Under the pieces are notes generated by a model. That model saw nothing but the letters and a program-made list of their open reading frames with translations. It was not told the origin of the DNA and ran no database searches. The position numbers were made by a program, and so were the translations under genes. 64,000 bases of DNA from Paenibacillus sedimenti (GTDB lineage: Bacteria; Bacillota; Bacilli; Paenibacillales; NBRC-103111): the NCBI RefSeq assembly GCF_014534655.1, contig NZ_JACVVD010000003.1, forward strand, positions 558,001 to 622,000. Reading direction: 5' to 3'. Positions 29,524 through 38,343 of this stretch are shown here, one piece after another. Positions within the stretch are counted from its first letter, which is position 1, and every line of letters starts with the position of its first letter.

Positions 29524-29625
29524 ATAAATGTTATAGTTAGCACTGTCAATAGCTGCCTTCCCTCTTTACAAAATATATAAGATAATGAACGAATGAAAAC
29601 CGATATTAATGACAGGAGCTTTTCA

Positions 29626-31713
29626 ATGCAGATTTTTGTTCTAATTCTTAAGCGCTTGCCATCGCGCATCATGATAGTCGCACTCCCTTTTCTGCTAATG
29701 ATCATGGTCGAGTTCCTGGAACGCGGAACCTTTCATGAACTGTACAAGTGGGCGACGAATCACCCGCTTTCAATGGTTCTTGCCTACTTCGTTGCGGGAA
29801 CCCTCTACTTGTTCCTCATCGCTGTCACGGGGAAAAGCCGCTTATCATTCTGGATACTATGCGCTGCATTGCTCCCGCTTGGCGCCATCAGCGGTGCCAA
29901 ATTAAAAGCCATTGGAGCTCCTTACTATCCATGGGATCTTGTGTTTCGCAATCAAATCGTAGAATACCGCGCATTTCTTAGCCAGTATTTAAGCCTTAGC
30001 ATCGTGGCTTGCGTAATCGGCTTTTTGACGCTTATAGCGCTTCTGTTTCATTTATTATTGCGGCAACGTCCGATTCGCTTCCCTTGGATCGAACGATCGG
30101 TTTATGCACTGATCGCTATTGTGATGATGACTAGTCTATATATGGACAAGCCGATTCCGTTCATGAAGATGTATGGCCTATATACCGTACCATGGGATCA
30201 AACGATCACTTATGACGAGAACGGTTACCTGTTTTCGTCTGTCCAGATGCTCGGCTTCCTGGATGTTGCCAAACCGGACGATTATAGTAAAAAAGCGATT
30301 ACTTCGATATTGAATCAAATTCCCGAGAAAAAGGCAGCCGCTGGCAAGAAGCCGAACATAATCGTCATGCTGAGTGAGTCATTCTGGGATCCAACCGTCA
30401 TGAAGAATGTCAAATTCAGCGAAGATCCGATTCCTTTTTTACATGATCTACAGAAAACGTATACAGGCGGCTGGATGCTTTCCCCACAGTTCGGAGGCAG
30501 TACGGCGAATGTAGAATTTGAAGTTTTATCAGGGAATTCCATGCGCTTTTTTGGCAAATCGCCAGATAAAATACTGCCATATATCCAATATATGAACCAT
30601 GGCGTCGACTCGCTGGCCAGCATTACGACCCGACAAGGCTATTCGGCAACGGCGATCAATCCTTTTTTCAACTGGTTCTTTGACAGCAGAAAGGTGTATA
30701 AGCATTTTGGGTTTTCACGTTTTATCTCCAGCGAATTTTTTCCGAACGACTTCGAGGGACCGAACTATGCAGACCGTGCAGTAGCCCGGAAAATAATAGA
30801 AGAGACGGAGAAAAGCGCCGGACCCGACTTTATTTTCGCTAATACGATGGAAAACCATCATCCTTACAAACCGGGTAAATTCTACAAAAATACAATTGAG
30901 GTATCTGGAGATATTTCTTCTGAATCCAAAGGCATTTTGGAAACTTATGCGCAAGGAATCAAAAATGCCGACAAATGCCTGCGAACGCTGGTCGACTACT
31001 ACTCTAACCAGTCTGAGCCGACGATCATCCTGTTCTTCGGGGATCACTTACCGTTCTTCGAAGACAATTATAAAGTATATCGTGACGCGAAGTACGTTCT
31101 TCCTGACGATCCAGATCTATATACAAAGACACATTATACGCCATTCGTGATCTGGAATAACTTCTTACCTGCAGGGCAAGAGAAGTTGGACATGCACCTT
31201 AGCCCTTCTTACCTCGGACCTATCGTACTTCATATGGCTGGTGTGCAGGGCAGTTATTATACGGACTATATATACAATTTGTCGCAAAAAATACCTGTCA
31301 TTCCTCCGAACGGCATGTGGGACAAATATCATATCAAAGCTAGCGATTTAAGCGATTACGCCAAGCTTCAGTACGACAACTTATTCGGCAGCCGCTACGG
31401 ATACGAGATCAAAGGCTACAAAGACAAGATCGTGCAGCCTGCTTATACACTCGGTTATGGAGATCCTGTCATTAAGAACGTCATAAAGCAAGATAAAAAG
31501 CTGAGAATTGAAGGATCCAACTTCTTCTATTCCTGTAGTGTCTATGTGGATGGAATAGAGTTTAATTCCAGCTTTGACGGCTCGAATACTCTTTACGCAG
31601 AGCTTCCGGAAGGTACCACCTTCGATACGAGCAAAATGCATCAAGTTGAAGTACGTATCATTGATGATAAGAAAATGAAGATTGGCCAATCGGGCAAGTA
31701 CAACATCCCATAA
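29626..31713 (+). CDS. LTA synthase family / phosphoglycerol transferase, paralog 1
   Basis: A 695-residue membrane enzyme of the alkaline-phosphatase superfamily. About five N-terminal helices are followed by an outward catalytic domain: metal ligand Glu251 in LSESFWDP, the Thr293 nucleophile in GGSTANVEFEVLSG, and Asp473-His474 in FFGDHLPFF. These resemble OpgB/MdoB-type transferases more than the LtaS consensus. An extra tail from about residue 618 (IEGSNFFYSCSVYVDGIEF) looks like a TIG-type beta-sandwich. AGGAGC lies 8 bases ahead of the ATG at 29626; an upstream ATG at 29593 lacks a site. It probably moves glycerol-phosphate from phosphatidylglycerol to a surface polymer or glycan. Confidence 0.88.
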   Translation: MQIFVLILKRLPSRIMIVALPFLLMIMVEFLERGTFHELYKWATNHPLSMVLAYFVAGTLYLFLIAVTGKSRLSFWILCAALLPLGAISGAKLKAIGAPYYPWDLVFRNQIVEYRAFLSQYLSLSIVACVIGFLTLIALLFHLLLRQRPIRFPWIERSVYALIAIVMMTSLYMDKPIPFMKMYGLYTVPWDQTITYDENGYLFSSVQMLGFLDVAKPDDYSKKAITSILNQIPEKKAAAGKKPNIIVMLSESFWDPTVMKNVKFSEDPIPFLHDLQKTYTGGWMLSPQFGGSTANVEFEVLSGNSMRFFGKSPDKILPYIQYMNHGVDSLASITTRQGYSATAINPFFNWFFDSRKVYKHFGFSRFISSEFFPNDFEGPNYADRAVARKIIEETEKSAGPDFIFANTMENHHPYKPGKFYKNTIEVSGDISSESKGILETYAQGIKNADKCLRTLVDYYSNQSEPTIILFFGDHLPFFEDNYKVYRDAKYVLPDDPDLYTKTHYTPFVIWNNFLPAGQEKLDMHLSPSYLGPIVLHMAGVQGSYYTDYIYNLSQKIPVIPPNGMWDKYHIKASDLSDYAKLQYDNLFGSRYGYEIKGYKDKIVQPAYTLGYGDPVIKNVIKQDKKLRIEGSNFFYSCSVYVDGIEFNSSFDGSNTLYAELPEGTTFDTSKMHQVEVRIIDDKKMKIGQSGKYNIP

Positions 31714-31726
31714 GTCATAGACTATG

Positions 31727-31770
31727 CCCCCCTTCGAATAGGATGAAACCATATCCGTCGATAAAGGGGG
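31727..31770 (+). promoter_or_regulatory. Hairpin sequestering the ymaF ribosome binding site
   Basis: CCCCTTCGA...GGAT and ATCC.TCG..AAGGGG pair between 31728 and 31770. The right arm contains AAGGGGG, the only ribosome binding site for the ATG at 31780, so folding would block translation. A partial T tract (TTCTTTC) follows, so it may also end the upstream transcript. Confidence 0.6.
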
Positions 31771-31779
31771 TTCTTTCGT

Positions 31780-32160
31780 ATGCACAGCATTATTCCGCCA
31801 GCGCATGTCCATTTTTTTACGATGAAAACCTCTGAAGACCTAGGTCATCATCATCTGCTTCGCCTTTATACGTTCAATAATAACGGCACCGCCTATGACG
31901 GTCATGTTCATCAATATCAAGGTATTACAGGCATTGTCTACGGCCATTATCATAACTATTATGGCACTACCGGCCCCGCCATTTCCCTACAGAACGGAAC
32001 GCATATCCACTTGCTGGAAGGAATCGTGGAGTACAACTTATATAACACCCCTCGCGGAAGAGCGCTTCTCATCTCAGCTCAGAAAGATGGATTGATCCGG
32101 GAGCTTCACCGGCATACGTATTCCGGTTATTCTTCGATCGGTTTCGGGTATGAACGTTAG
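31780..32160 (+). CDS. YmaF family His-rich protein
   Basis: A 126-residue protein with repeated His motifs (HVHFF, GHHHLLRLYTF, GHVHQYQGIT, GHYHNYYGTTG, GTHIH, HRHTYSGYSS) spaced as in the YmaF family. The pattern suggests metal binding or a beta-propeller-like repeat; no signal peptide or membrane helix. Function of the family is unknown. Its ribosome binding site is inside a stable hairpin. Confidence 0.8.
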   Translation: MHSIIPPAHVHFFTMKTSEDLGHHHLLRLYTFNNNGTAYDGHVHQYQGITGIVYGHYHNYYGTTGPAISLQNGTHIHLLEGIVEYNLYNTPRGRALLISAQKDGLIRELHRHTYSGYSSIGFGYER

Positions 32161-32234
32161 CATTGTATACAAAAGGAAAATTCCGCTCACTATAAGTGAA
32201 GAATTTTGTAAATCAAGGAATTAAAGGAGCAGCT

Positions 32235-33062
32235 ATGAAGATCTTTATATTTGCTTTAGTTTGTTGCTTTTGCTTTGAACTAACAGGCTGTGCGAACCAA
32301 AATCAAGGTTCTGAATGGAATACGCAACAAATAGCAAAGGAACAAGGACAAGCAGAGCAGACGCCCGAAGTAAACATGTCATCAATAGCGGAAATGAGGA
32401 ATGTCCCTTCCGACTTCAGCAGTGAAAAACTTACTCCCGGCCCCACTGCACCAGCTGCAGAAAAAGAAACGGTGCTACTGGATATTCCTATCATCAAACA
32501 AAATCCGGAATTGAAATACGGCTGTGAAGTGACAAGCTTAGCCATGGTATTAAAGCATGCAGGAGTAAAAACGGACAAGCTGAAGCTGGCTGATGAGCTG
32601 CCGAAAGACGAAGATCCTGTGAAGAAAACAAAGTCTGGCGATATCACACGATGGGGTAATCCCGATCATGGCTTTGTCGGTGATATCACAGGCAAAACGG
32701 CAGGTTATGCCGTATACGCCGGACCGCTTGAAAAGCTAATGATGCAATATTTGCCAAACCGTACGGTCAATTTAACAAGGAAATCATTTGACGAAGTTTT
32801 GGCGCAATTAAAGAAGGAGAAGCCCGTCATCCTCTGGACCACAGGTGATTATAAACTTCCGGACCGTTGGGAATCCTGGAAGCACGGTAATGAGGAAATT
32901 AAGACCCCCCTTGATCTGCATGCTGTCGTGCTTGTGGGGTTCGATCAAGAACATATTTATGTGAATGATCCATTGACAGGTAAAAAAGCGCATAAAACAA
33001 AAAAAGACTCTTTTCTGGAGTCTTGGAAAGCACTGGGGCAGCAGGCGCTTTCGTATAATTAA
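32235..33062 (+). CDS. C39-like peptidase lipoprotein
   Basis: A 275-residue surface lipoprotein: signal ending LTGC with Cys19, a low-complexity linker of about 60 residues, then a papain-like C39 domain (catalytic Cys in YGCEVTSLAMVL, His in LHAVVLVGF, Asp in VNDPLTGK). No ABC exporter or leader-peptide gene adjoins, so it is the stand-alone type found on Gram-positive surfaces rather than a bacteriocin processor. The ATG at 32235 follows AAAGGAG; an upstream in-frame start lacks one. Confidence 0.88.
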   Translation: MKIFIFALVCCFCFELTGCANQNQGSEWNTQQIAKEQGQAEQTPEVNMSSIAEMRNVPSDFSSEKLTPGPTAPAAEKETVLLDIPIIKQNPELKYGCEVTSLAMVLKHAGVKTDKLKLADELPKDEDPVKKTKSGDITRWGNPDHGFVGDITGKTAGYAVYAGPLEKLMMQYLPNRTVNLTRKSFDEVLAQLKKEKPVILWTTGDYKLPDRWESWKHGNEEIKTPLDLHAVVLVGFDQEHIYVNDPLTGKKAHKTKKDSFLESWKALGQQALSYN

Positions 33063-33068
33063 ATTGTA

Positions 33069-33104
33069 AGAGAGCCAAAGGCTGATAAATATCCCTGGCT
33101 CTCT
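33069..33104. terminator. Bidirectional terminator
   Basis: A perfect 9-bp stem AGAGAGCCA / TGGCTCTCT with an 18-base loop between convergent genes; TTTGTTAATTT follows on the plus strand and TTACAATTT on the minus strand. Confidence 0.75.
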
Positions 33105-33107
33105 TTG

Positions 33108-34091
33108 TTAATTTATATCGTCCACACGGATGGACCACTCAAATGTAAAACTTCCGTCGGCTGCAATCCCTTGAGCGCCCGAAATATCCGCCGAAAAAGG
33201 TTCATTAAACACATTCATGATGGAGGTGTACGGTTCCAGCGATACGGCATCTGCCCATGGCGCCGTAAACAGCACGTGGATGGGGAACCGGTCCCCCATA
33301 TCGTACACTAGCTTCGTGCCTCTCGCCTCATAGTGCAGCTCGCAGGACTGACGCCCCGGCTCCATGGTCAGCATCTGCGAGCCACCAGGATAACCCGGCA
33401 GCGCCGTGACGGCCTCGCCTTGCTTCAGCGCGGCTGTCAGCTGTGAAGGTGCCGGTTCGCCGGCCGCGTAGCCGTCCTCGCCGAGCGGCCACTCCGCCGC
33501 TGCAGGGATCACCACCCGCACGCGGCTTGCTTCTTCCTTCGCGAAGGCGAAGTAAGGGTGGAAGCCAAGCGAGAGCGGCATCGTCTGCCCGCTGCGGTTG
33601 GCGATCTCGCCCTGCAGCGACAACGTACCGTCCTTCAGACGGTACGTAAAGCGAAAACATGCGGCATGCTTGAAATAGGCCAGCATGTCCGGATGCTCCG
33701 CGAAGTCGATCTCCGCGGAGACATACGCCCCGCCAGCGCTGTCCGCGCCGCTGGCCACGACCTTCCACGGCCGCTCGCGCAGCTCGCCGTGGGCATGGTG
33801 CGGCTCCCGATTCGCCGGGAGCCGGTATTCGCGGCCTTCGAAGGTGAAGGCCGCATGTTTGACGCGCCCCGGCGGGAACAGAATGGGCACGCCGTAACGC
33901 GAAGACTGCTCGCGAAGCACGGCCAGAGAGGCCGGCTTCGCGATATAGGCATGGTTCCGCACATCGAAGCGGAACAGATGGAAACCGACGGCCGGAATGA
34001 CTTCGGCCTCGGCCTCGCTGGCGCGGTCGAGGAGCCGGAACGTCGGCACACCGTCCCACTCGCTTTGAATAATCTCATAATTTGCACTCAT
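33108..34091 (-). CDS. Aldose 1-epimerase family protein
   Basis: A 327-residue galactose-mutarotase-fold protein with the family's HAHGELRERPW (the catalytic-type His region) and SLGFHPYFAF segments, and a Glu-containing end EPYTSIMN. It interconverts anomers of free sugars or a related sugar substrate. GC is much higher in 33330-34060 than in neighbouring genes. GGGGAG precedes the ATG. Separated by 22 bases from the CPBP gene on the same strand. Confidence 0.88.
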   Translation of the reverse strand: MSANYEIIQSEWDGVPTFRLLDRASEAEAEVIPAVGFHLFRFDVRNHAYIAKPASLAVLREQSSRYGVPILFPPGRVKHAAFTFEGREYRLPANREPHHAHGELRERPWKVVASGADSAGGAYVSAEIDFAEHPDMLAYFKHAACFRFTYRLKDGTLSLQGEIANRSGQTMPLSLGFHPYFAFAKEEASRVRVVIPAAAEWPLGEDGYAAGEPAPSQLTAALKQGEAVTALPGYPGGSQMLTMEPGRQSCELHYEARGTKLVYDMGDRFPIHVLFTAPWADAVSLEPYTSIMNVFNEPFSADISGAQGIAADGSFTFEWSIRVDDIN

Positions 34092-34113
34092 GATGATTTC
34101 TCCCCTATCCTAT

Positions 34114-34965
34114 CTAATTATCAAACTTGGTTCTGCGATAATACTTGTATAAAAACGCTATGCCCAGCAATATAATCACGCTGGTAATCAGACTGCCTTC
34201 AGCGCCGAAAGAGCCGCCGGACAAGAGCGTTGATCCGCTCTCTTCGATGCGAACGATCGATGCGGTTTGCGTACCGGATACCTCGAAGCCGTAGACGTTG
34301 CCCTGTAAGAAATTCCAGGATAGGTGCATGCCGATCGGCATCCACAAACCGCCGGACCATTCCCGGCTTACGCCAAACAACAGTCCCGCTAAAAGCAAGT
34401 TCAATATCGGCATAGGCGTACTCCACATGCCCGGATTAAAAGAATGAAGCAAAGCGAACACGATCGTGGATACGGTGACTGCCGCTACGGCACCGAACCT
34501 TGCTTTCACAAGCCCTTGCAAATAGCCGCGTGCAAACAATTCTTCATTAGTAGCTACGCCGATGAACAGCACAAATCCCCAGAAAAGTTCCATGGCAATC
34601 GTGCTGTTCCACTGCAAACCTAGCAGCTTTACCCCGCCAAACAACCAAATGAGGCCGCAGCTTATGGTGATGAGTATCGCCCCGGAAGCGAGGCCTTCTC
34701 CCGCTCTCTTCCAGAATTGGTGCAAACTCATGCCCATGGACCATCCCTTTCTTCTCTCGAAGATGGCGTAGGCAGCCATAACACCGCCAATGAATCCGAT
34801 AATCTGGGCCCACAATGCCGCTTTAATGAAAAAGGCATCTTTGGCAATCGCAGCGATTCCCATTTCCAATGTGGGCTGCCTCAAGATAGCGATAACCGCA
34901 GCAATGATGGACAGTAATACGGTAATGATGATGATGAAAACGGCGGACAATAGGACTTTCCCCAC
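34114..34965 (-). CDS. CPBP family intramembrane metalloprotease (Abi/CAAX)
   Basis: A 283-residue protein with about eight helices. The three CPBP motifs are visible: EELFARG (Glu-Glu-x3-Arg), FALLHSF (His) and MHLSWNF (His/Asn). Members cleave prenylated or hydrophobic substrates, or protect against self-made peptides. The start is GTG at 34965, the only start codon in the frame, with no strong ribosome site, so the N-terminus is uncertain. Divergent from the histidine kinase gene. Confidence 0.85.
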   Translation of the reverse strand: MGKVLLSAVFIIIITVLLSIIAAVIAILRQPTLEMGIAAIAKDAFFIKAALWAQIIGFIGGVMAAYAIFERRKGWSMGMSLHQFWKRAGEGLASGAILITISCGLIWLFGGVKLLGLQWNSTIAMELFWGFVLFIGVATNEELFARGYLQGLVKARFGAVAAVTVSTIVFALLHSFNPGMWSTPMPILNLLLAGLLFGVSREWSGGLWMPIGMHLSWNFLQGNVYGFEVSGTQTASIVRIEESGSTLLSGGSFGAEGSLITSVIILLGIAFLYKYYRRTKFDN

Positions 34966-35148
34966 TATGGCAAGGATAGATACGAACGTTCCCTTATGTT
35001 CGTTAATTGGTATCCTCCTCCTCTCTATCCAACATTATTCGAGAGAAGCCGCCCATTTCCTGCCATTTCCATGGAAGTTCACTCTTGTGCAAATGGTTGT
35101 GCCATGACACAATATAGGAAATATCGTGTAACGGAGGAATTCAGCTTC

Positions 35149-36513
35149 ATGCTGTTCGTATTATTTACGTTGTGGATCATCGCCCTGCTGCTGTTGATGA
35201 TTGATCCAAGATCAAGCACCATGCGCTGGATGAGCGCCGTAGCGTTCACCGGCGGAATTGGAGCGCTTGCTGCAGTTCTGTCCGAAAACATCGTTCCGTA
35301 TGTGGAGCAAACGATTCCGAATCGCTCTGTAAGCGCCCTCTTATATCGCATACAAGCAACAAGCTCCTTGCTTTCCTACTATGGATTACCCTATTCGTTC
35401 GCCATGCTGGCGCTTCAATATAATCCAACCTGGCCGGGTCGCAAGATAAGAACCTATCTTCCTGTTCTTATGTTATTGCCGCCAATAGCCTGTGTACTAT
35501 TTACGCCGGGTTATAATGAAGTGATGCCGATCACGTTCCCGCTTGTTGCCAGCTGGGCAGTTCCTTATATTCTTGGCGGAGCCGTTTTAATTGCGATCAA
35601 AAAAGAACGGATGCCAGCCATGAGACGAACTCATTTGTTCACTTGTTTGGCGCTGCTGCCGCCTATTATTTGCTTTGCTGTGCTTAATTACGTCATGCCG
35701 AGCCTTGGCTTCTACCGCATGTGGGTGTACCATACGTGGATTCTTGCTTTTGTTGTGCCCTTTTTCATATACACCTTTTTTAAATATGGGTTTCTTGGCA
35801 TCCGCCTGCTTATCGAGCGTCGCAAACTTGACTCAACGCTTCGCGCCATTACGTCAGGAACAGCGATCCTTAACCACGCTATCAAAAACGATGTCGGCAA
35901 GATGAGTCTGTTCCTTGAGAAAATGAAGCAGCACGCCGAGGAAACGAACCAACCGGAGCTCATGCAGGATCTGGACGTCGTAATGAATGCATCCATGCAT
36001 ATTAGGGATATGATTTCACGGGTTCACGAACAAACGCAGGAGCTTCCTTTAAAGACAACACCTGTTAAACTTGAGGAGCTTCTGTCTGAAGTACTGAATC
36101 CGCTAGCCCCATATCTCTCCAAAGTGAAACTCAAGCAAAGCATTCCTCCGGAGTTAACATTGGAATTGGACCGCATGCAGGTTGCCGAGACCCTGACCAA
36201 TGTGCTGATGAATGCGGTTGATGCCATGCCGCAGGGCGGCGAGCTTACAGTGAAAGCTTTTGTAACCAAGAAGAATGTGGTGCTGGAAGTGCGTGACAAC
36301 GGTTCCGGCATGGAAAAATCAATCCTAAAGCAAGCTATGGAGCCATTCTATACAACGAAAAGCGGGAGCCGCAACAACTTCGGGTTAGGGCTCGCGTACT
36401 GTTATAGCGTGATGAAAAAACATGGAGGCTCCCTGGAGCTTAGTAGTGAACCCGGCAAAGGTACGAGCGTTTTTCTTACTTTTCCAGGCACTCGTTTATT
36501 AGAACATATTTAA
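35149..36513 (+). CDS. Sensor histidine kinase with multi-helix membrane sensor
   Basis: A 454-residue kinase: about seven N-terminal membrane helices, phospho-acceptor His243 in LNHAIKNDVG, and an ATPase domain with N box NVLMNAVDAM, G1 DNGSGM, F box FYTTK and G2 GLGLAYC. It phosphorylates the partner regulator encoded 14 bases downstream. The ATG at 35149 has GGAGG upstream at 11 bases; an ATG at 35104 gives 15 more residues without a site. The signal is not predictable from a membrane-only sensor. Confidence 0.9.
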   Translation: MLFVLFTLWIIALLLLMIDPRSSTMRWMSAVAFTGGIGALAAVLSENIVPYVEQTIPNRSVSALLYRIQATSSLLSYYGLPYSFAMLALQYNPTWPGRKIRTYLPVLMLLPPIACVLFTPGYNEVMPITFPLVASWAVPYILGGAVLIAIKKERMPAMRRTHLFTCLALLPPIICFAVLNYVMPSLGFYRMWVYHTWILAFVVPFFIYTFFKYGFLGIRLLIERRKLDSTLRAITSGTAILNHAIKNDVGKMSLFLEKMKQHAEETNQPELMQDLDVVMNASMHIRDMISRVHEQTQELPLKTTPVKLEELLSEVLNPLAPYLSKVKLKQSIPPELTLELDRMQVAETLTNVLMNAVDAMPQGGELTVKAFVTKKNVVLEVRDNGSGMEKSILKQAMEPFYTTKSGSRNNFGLGLAYCYSVMKKHGGSLELSSEPGKGTSVFLTFPGTRLLEHI

Positions 36514-36527
36514 AAGGGGATCTATCT

Positions 36528-37220
36528 ATGGAGCAAATTAGAATTATCATCGTCGAGGATGACCGGGATTGGCTGCGCGGCTTATCCTCCTACTTAAATC
36601 GTGAGCCGGATTTAACGATAGTAGCCACAGCTTCAACTGTTGAAGATGCGCAAGAGCTGTTACGCGGGACTGAACCGCTTGCTGATATTATTCTCATGGA
36701 TATTATGCTGCATGATGAGCCGGCCGGCATCCGCTTGGCGGAGCAAGCCCTACTGGCTTGGGGCGTTAAGGTCATTATGTTGACTTCCATGGAGGAAAAG
36801 GATTTTATATTCCGTTCGTTTCAGGCTGGAGCGATTGATTATCAGATTAAATCGAGGTTTGAAGAACTGCCTGCTGTTGTCCGCGCGGCGCATGCACGCA
36901 AGTCGTCCATCAATGCCGCTGTAGCCGAACAGATGCGTGAAGAATTCCGCCGGCTTAAGCGTCTTGAACACGAATTCAAGGTCAAAGAGGTTAAAGATCT
37001 GATTACGCCGACGGAGCTGCAAGTGCTCGAAATGATCGATCAAGGTCATACGCAGACGGAAATTGCGAATCGCTTCTTCATTTCGCTGCGCACCGTGAAA
37101 ATTCACGTAGGCCATATCTTGAAAAAGCTGGGTAGTTCCAGCAGCAAAGAAGCCGCCCAGAAACTCAGGGATCTCGGCCTATTTGAAGATAAACAGCGTT
37201 CGGATGAGAAAAATCAGTGA
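36528..37220 (+). CDS. Response regulator, NarL/FixJ family
   Basis: A 230-residue regulator: receiver domain with acidic pocket Glu10-Asp11-Asp12, phospho-acceptor Asp58 in LMDIML and the Thr/Lys switch residues (MLTSMEE; YQIKSRF), then a LuxR-type helix-turn-helix (LTPTELQVLEMIDQGHTQTEIA... reading ISLRTVKIHVGHILKKL). Partner of the preceding kinase. Its end overlaps the convergent yitT-like gene by 7 bases. Confidence 0.93.
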   Translation: MEQIRIIIVEDDRDWLRGLSSYLNREPDLTIVATASTVEDAQELLRGTEPLADIILMDIMLHDEPAGIRLAEQALLAWGVKVIMLTSMEEKDFIFRSFQAGAIDYQIKSRFEELPAVVRAAHARKSSINAAVAEQMREEFRRLKRLEHEFKVKEVKDLITPTELQVLEMIDQGHTQTEIANRFFISLRTVKIHVGHILKKLGSSSSKEAAQKLRDLGLFEDKQRSDEKNQ

Positions 37221-38119
37221 ATATCGCGTTTCTTAAAGCGTCCGCCCTTCACATCATGGATGTTGCCGACGGCCAGAAACGCGCCAGGATCAAGCTCTTC
37301 CACGATCGATTTCAACTTTGCCTCCTCCAAGCGGGTAATGACGCAAAAAATAACTTTTTTGCTATCGCCGGAGAACCCGCCTTCCCCTTCCAAATATGTG
37401 ACTCCCCGGCCCAGCCGGTCTAATATCGCTTCGCCAATGGTCCGGAACCGGTCACTAATGATCCACACGGATTTAGACTCGTCAAACCCTTCTATCGTGA
37501 CGTCTATCATTTTGTAAGCGATGAAATAAGCAATTAATGAATACATGGCGCGATCCCAGCTGTATACAAAACCGGCGCTGCCCAGAATGAACAGGTTAAA
37601 AAACATCACAATTTCGCCGACGGAAAATGGAACCTTTTTCGAAGTCAGAATCGCAACAATTTCCGTACCATCGAGGGAGCCGCCGAATCGAATCACCATG
37701 CCTACGCCGATACCGAGGATAATGCCACCAAAAACGGCTGCAAGCAAAGGATCGATTGTCAAAGGGCGAACCGGATGCAATAAAAAAGTGCCCGCCGACA
37801 TGATGAGAATAGCGAAAAGCGTAGATAAGGCGAACGTTTTACCGATCATTTTGTACCCGATATACAGAAAGGGAAGGTTTATGAGCGTCAGAAATATTCC
37901 CACCTGGATATTCGTTAAATGTGACAAAATAATTGAAATTCCCGTAATGCCGCCATCAATAATATTGTTCGGAACAAGAAAAATTTCCAGCCCTACCGAC
38001 ATGAGCACCGCACCGAAGAATAGAAACACGCCGCGCCTTAGCAGAGTGCTTTTTGTCATCTTTTTATGCTGTGCGTGCAGGGTTGTTTTTTGTTGAAGAT
38101 TGACCTGTTGGTTCGTCAC
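37214..38119 (-). CDS. YitT family membrane protein (DUF2179)
   Basis: A 301-residue protein with five to six helices, the family motifs VPNNIIDGGITGISI and RFGGSLDGTEI, and a C-terminal cytoplasmic DUF2179 domain (GVTYLEGEGGFSGDSKKVIFCVI). Several paralogs are usual in Bacillota; proposed roles in transport are unproven. Convergent overlap with the response regulator gene. Confidence 0.92.
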   Translation of the reverse strand: MTNQQVNLQQKTTLHAQHKKMTKSTLLRRGVFLFFGAVLMSVGLEIFLVPNNIIDGGITGISIILSHLTNIQVGIFLTLINLPFLYIGYKMIGKTFALSTLFAILIMSAGTFLLHPVRPLTIDPLLAAVFGGIILGIGVGMVIRFGGSLDGTEIVAILTSKKVPFSVGEIVMFFNLFILGSAGFVYSWDRAMYSLIAYFIAYKMIDVTIEGFDESKSVWIISDRFRTIGEAILDRLGRGVTYLEGEGGFSGDSKKVIFCVITRLEEAKLKSIVEELDPGAFLAVGNIHDVKGGRFKKRDIH

Positions 38120-38284
38120 CGTGATCGCCTCCTTCTATGGATTGTTTTATTGTTCAGTTCTAGCCTCAACCACCATTTTCCTTCTAATTCAATACATTGA
38201 TCTCATAATGGAAATATATGCGGTCCGGCTTCGATCCTTACGAAAAAAGTTATAAGAGATACCATCGAATAATATCGTCCAGCA

Positions 38285-38293
38285 TGATATAAT
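38285..38293 (+). promoter_or_regulatory. Extended -10 promoter of LTA-synthase-like paralog 2
   Basis: TGATATAAT (38285-38293) is an extended -10 element 50 bases before the start codon; no good -35 box is seen at 17-18 bases. Confidence 0.5.
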
Positions 38294-38343
38294 GTCAGAT
38301 GTCATTTACAATTTCTTTAATTTCTGAAATAGTAGGAGAAACT

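Noticed and set aside
33328..34059. 243-codon second frame inside the aldose epimerase gene
   Set aside because: Same strand, shifted frame, GC-driven and Arg/Ala/Gly-rich; the epimerase frame carries the conserved motifs.
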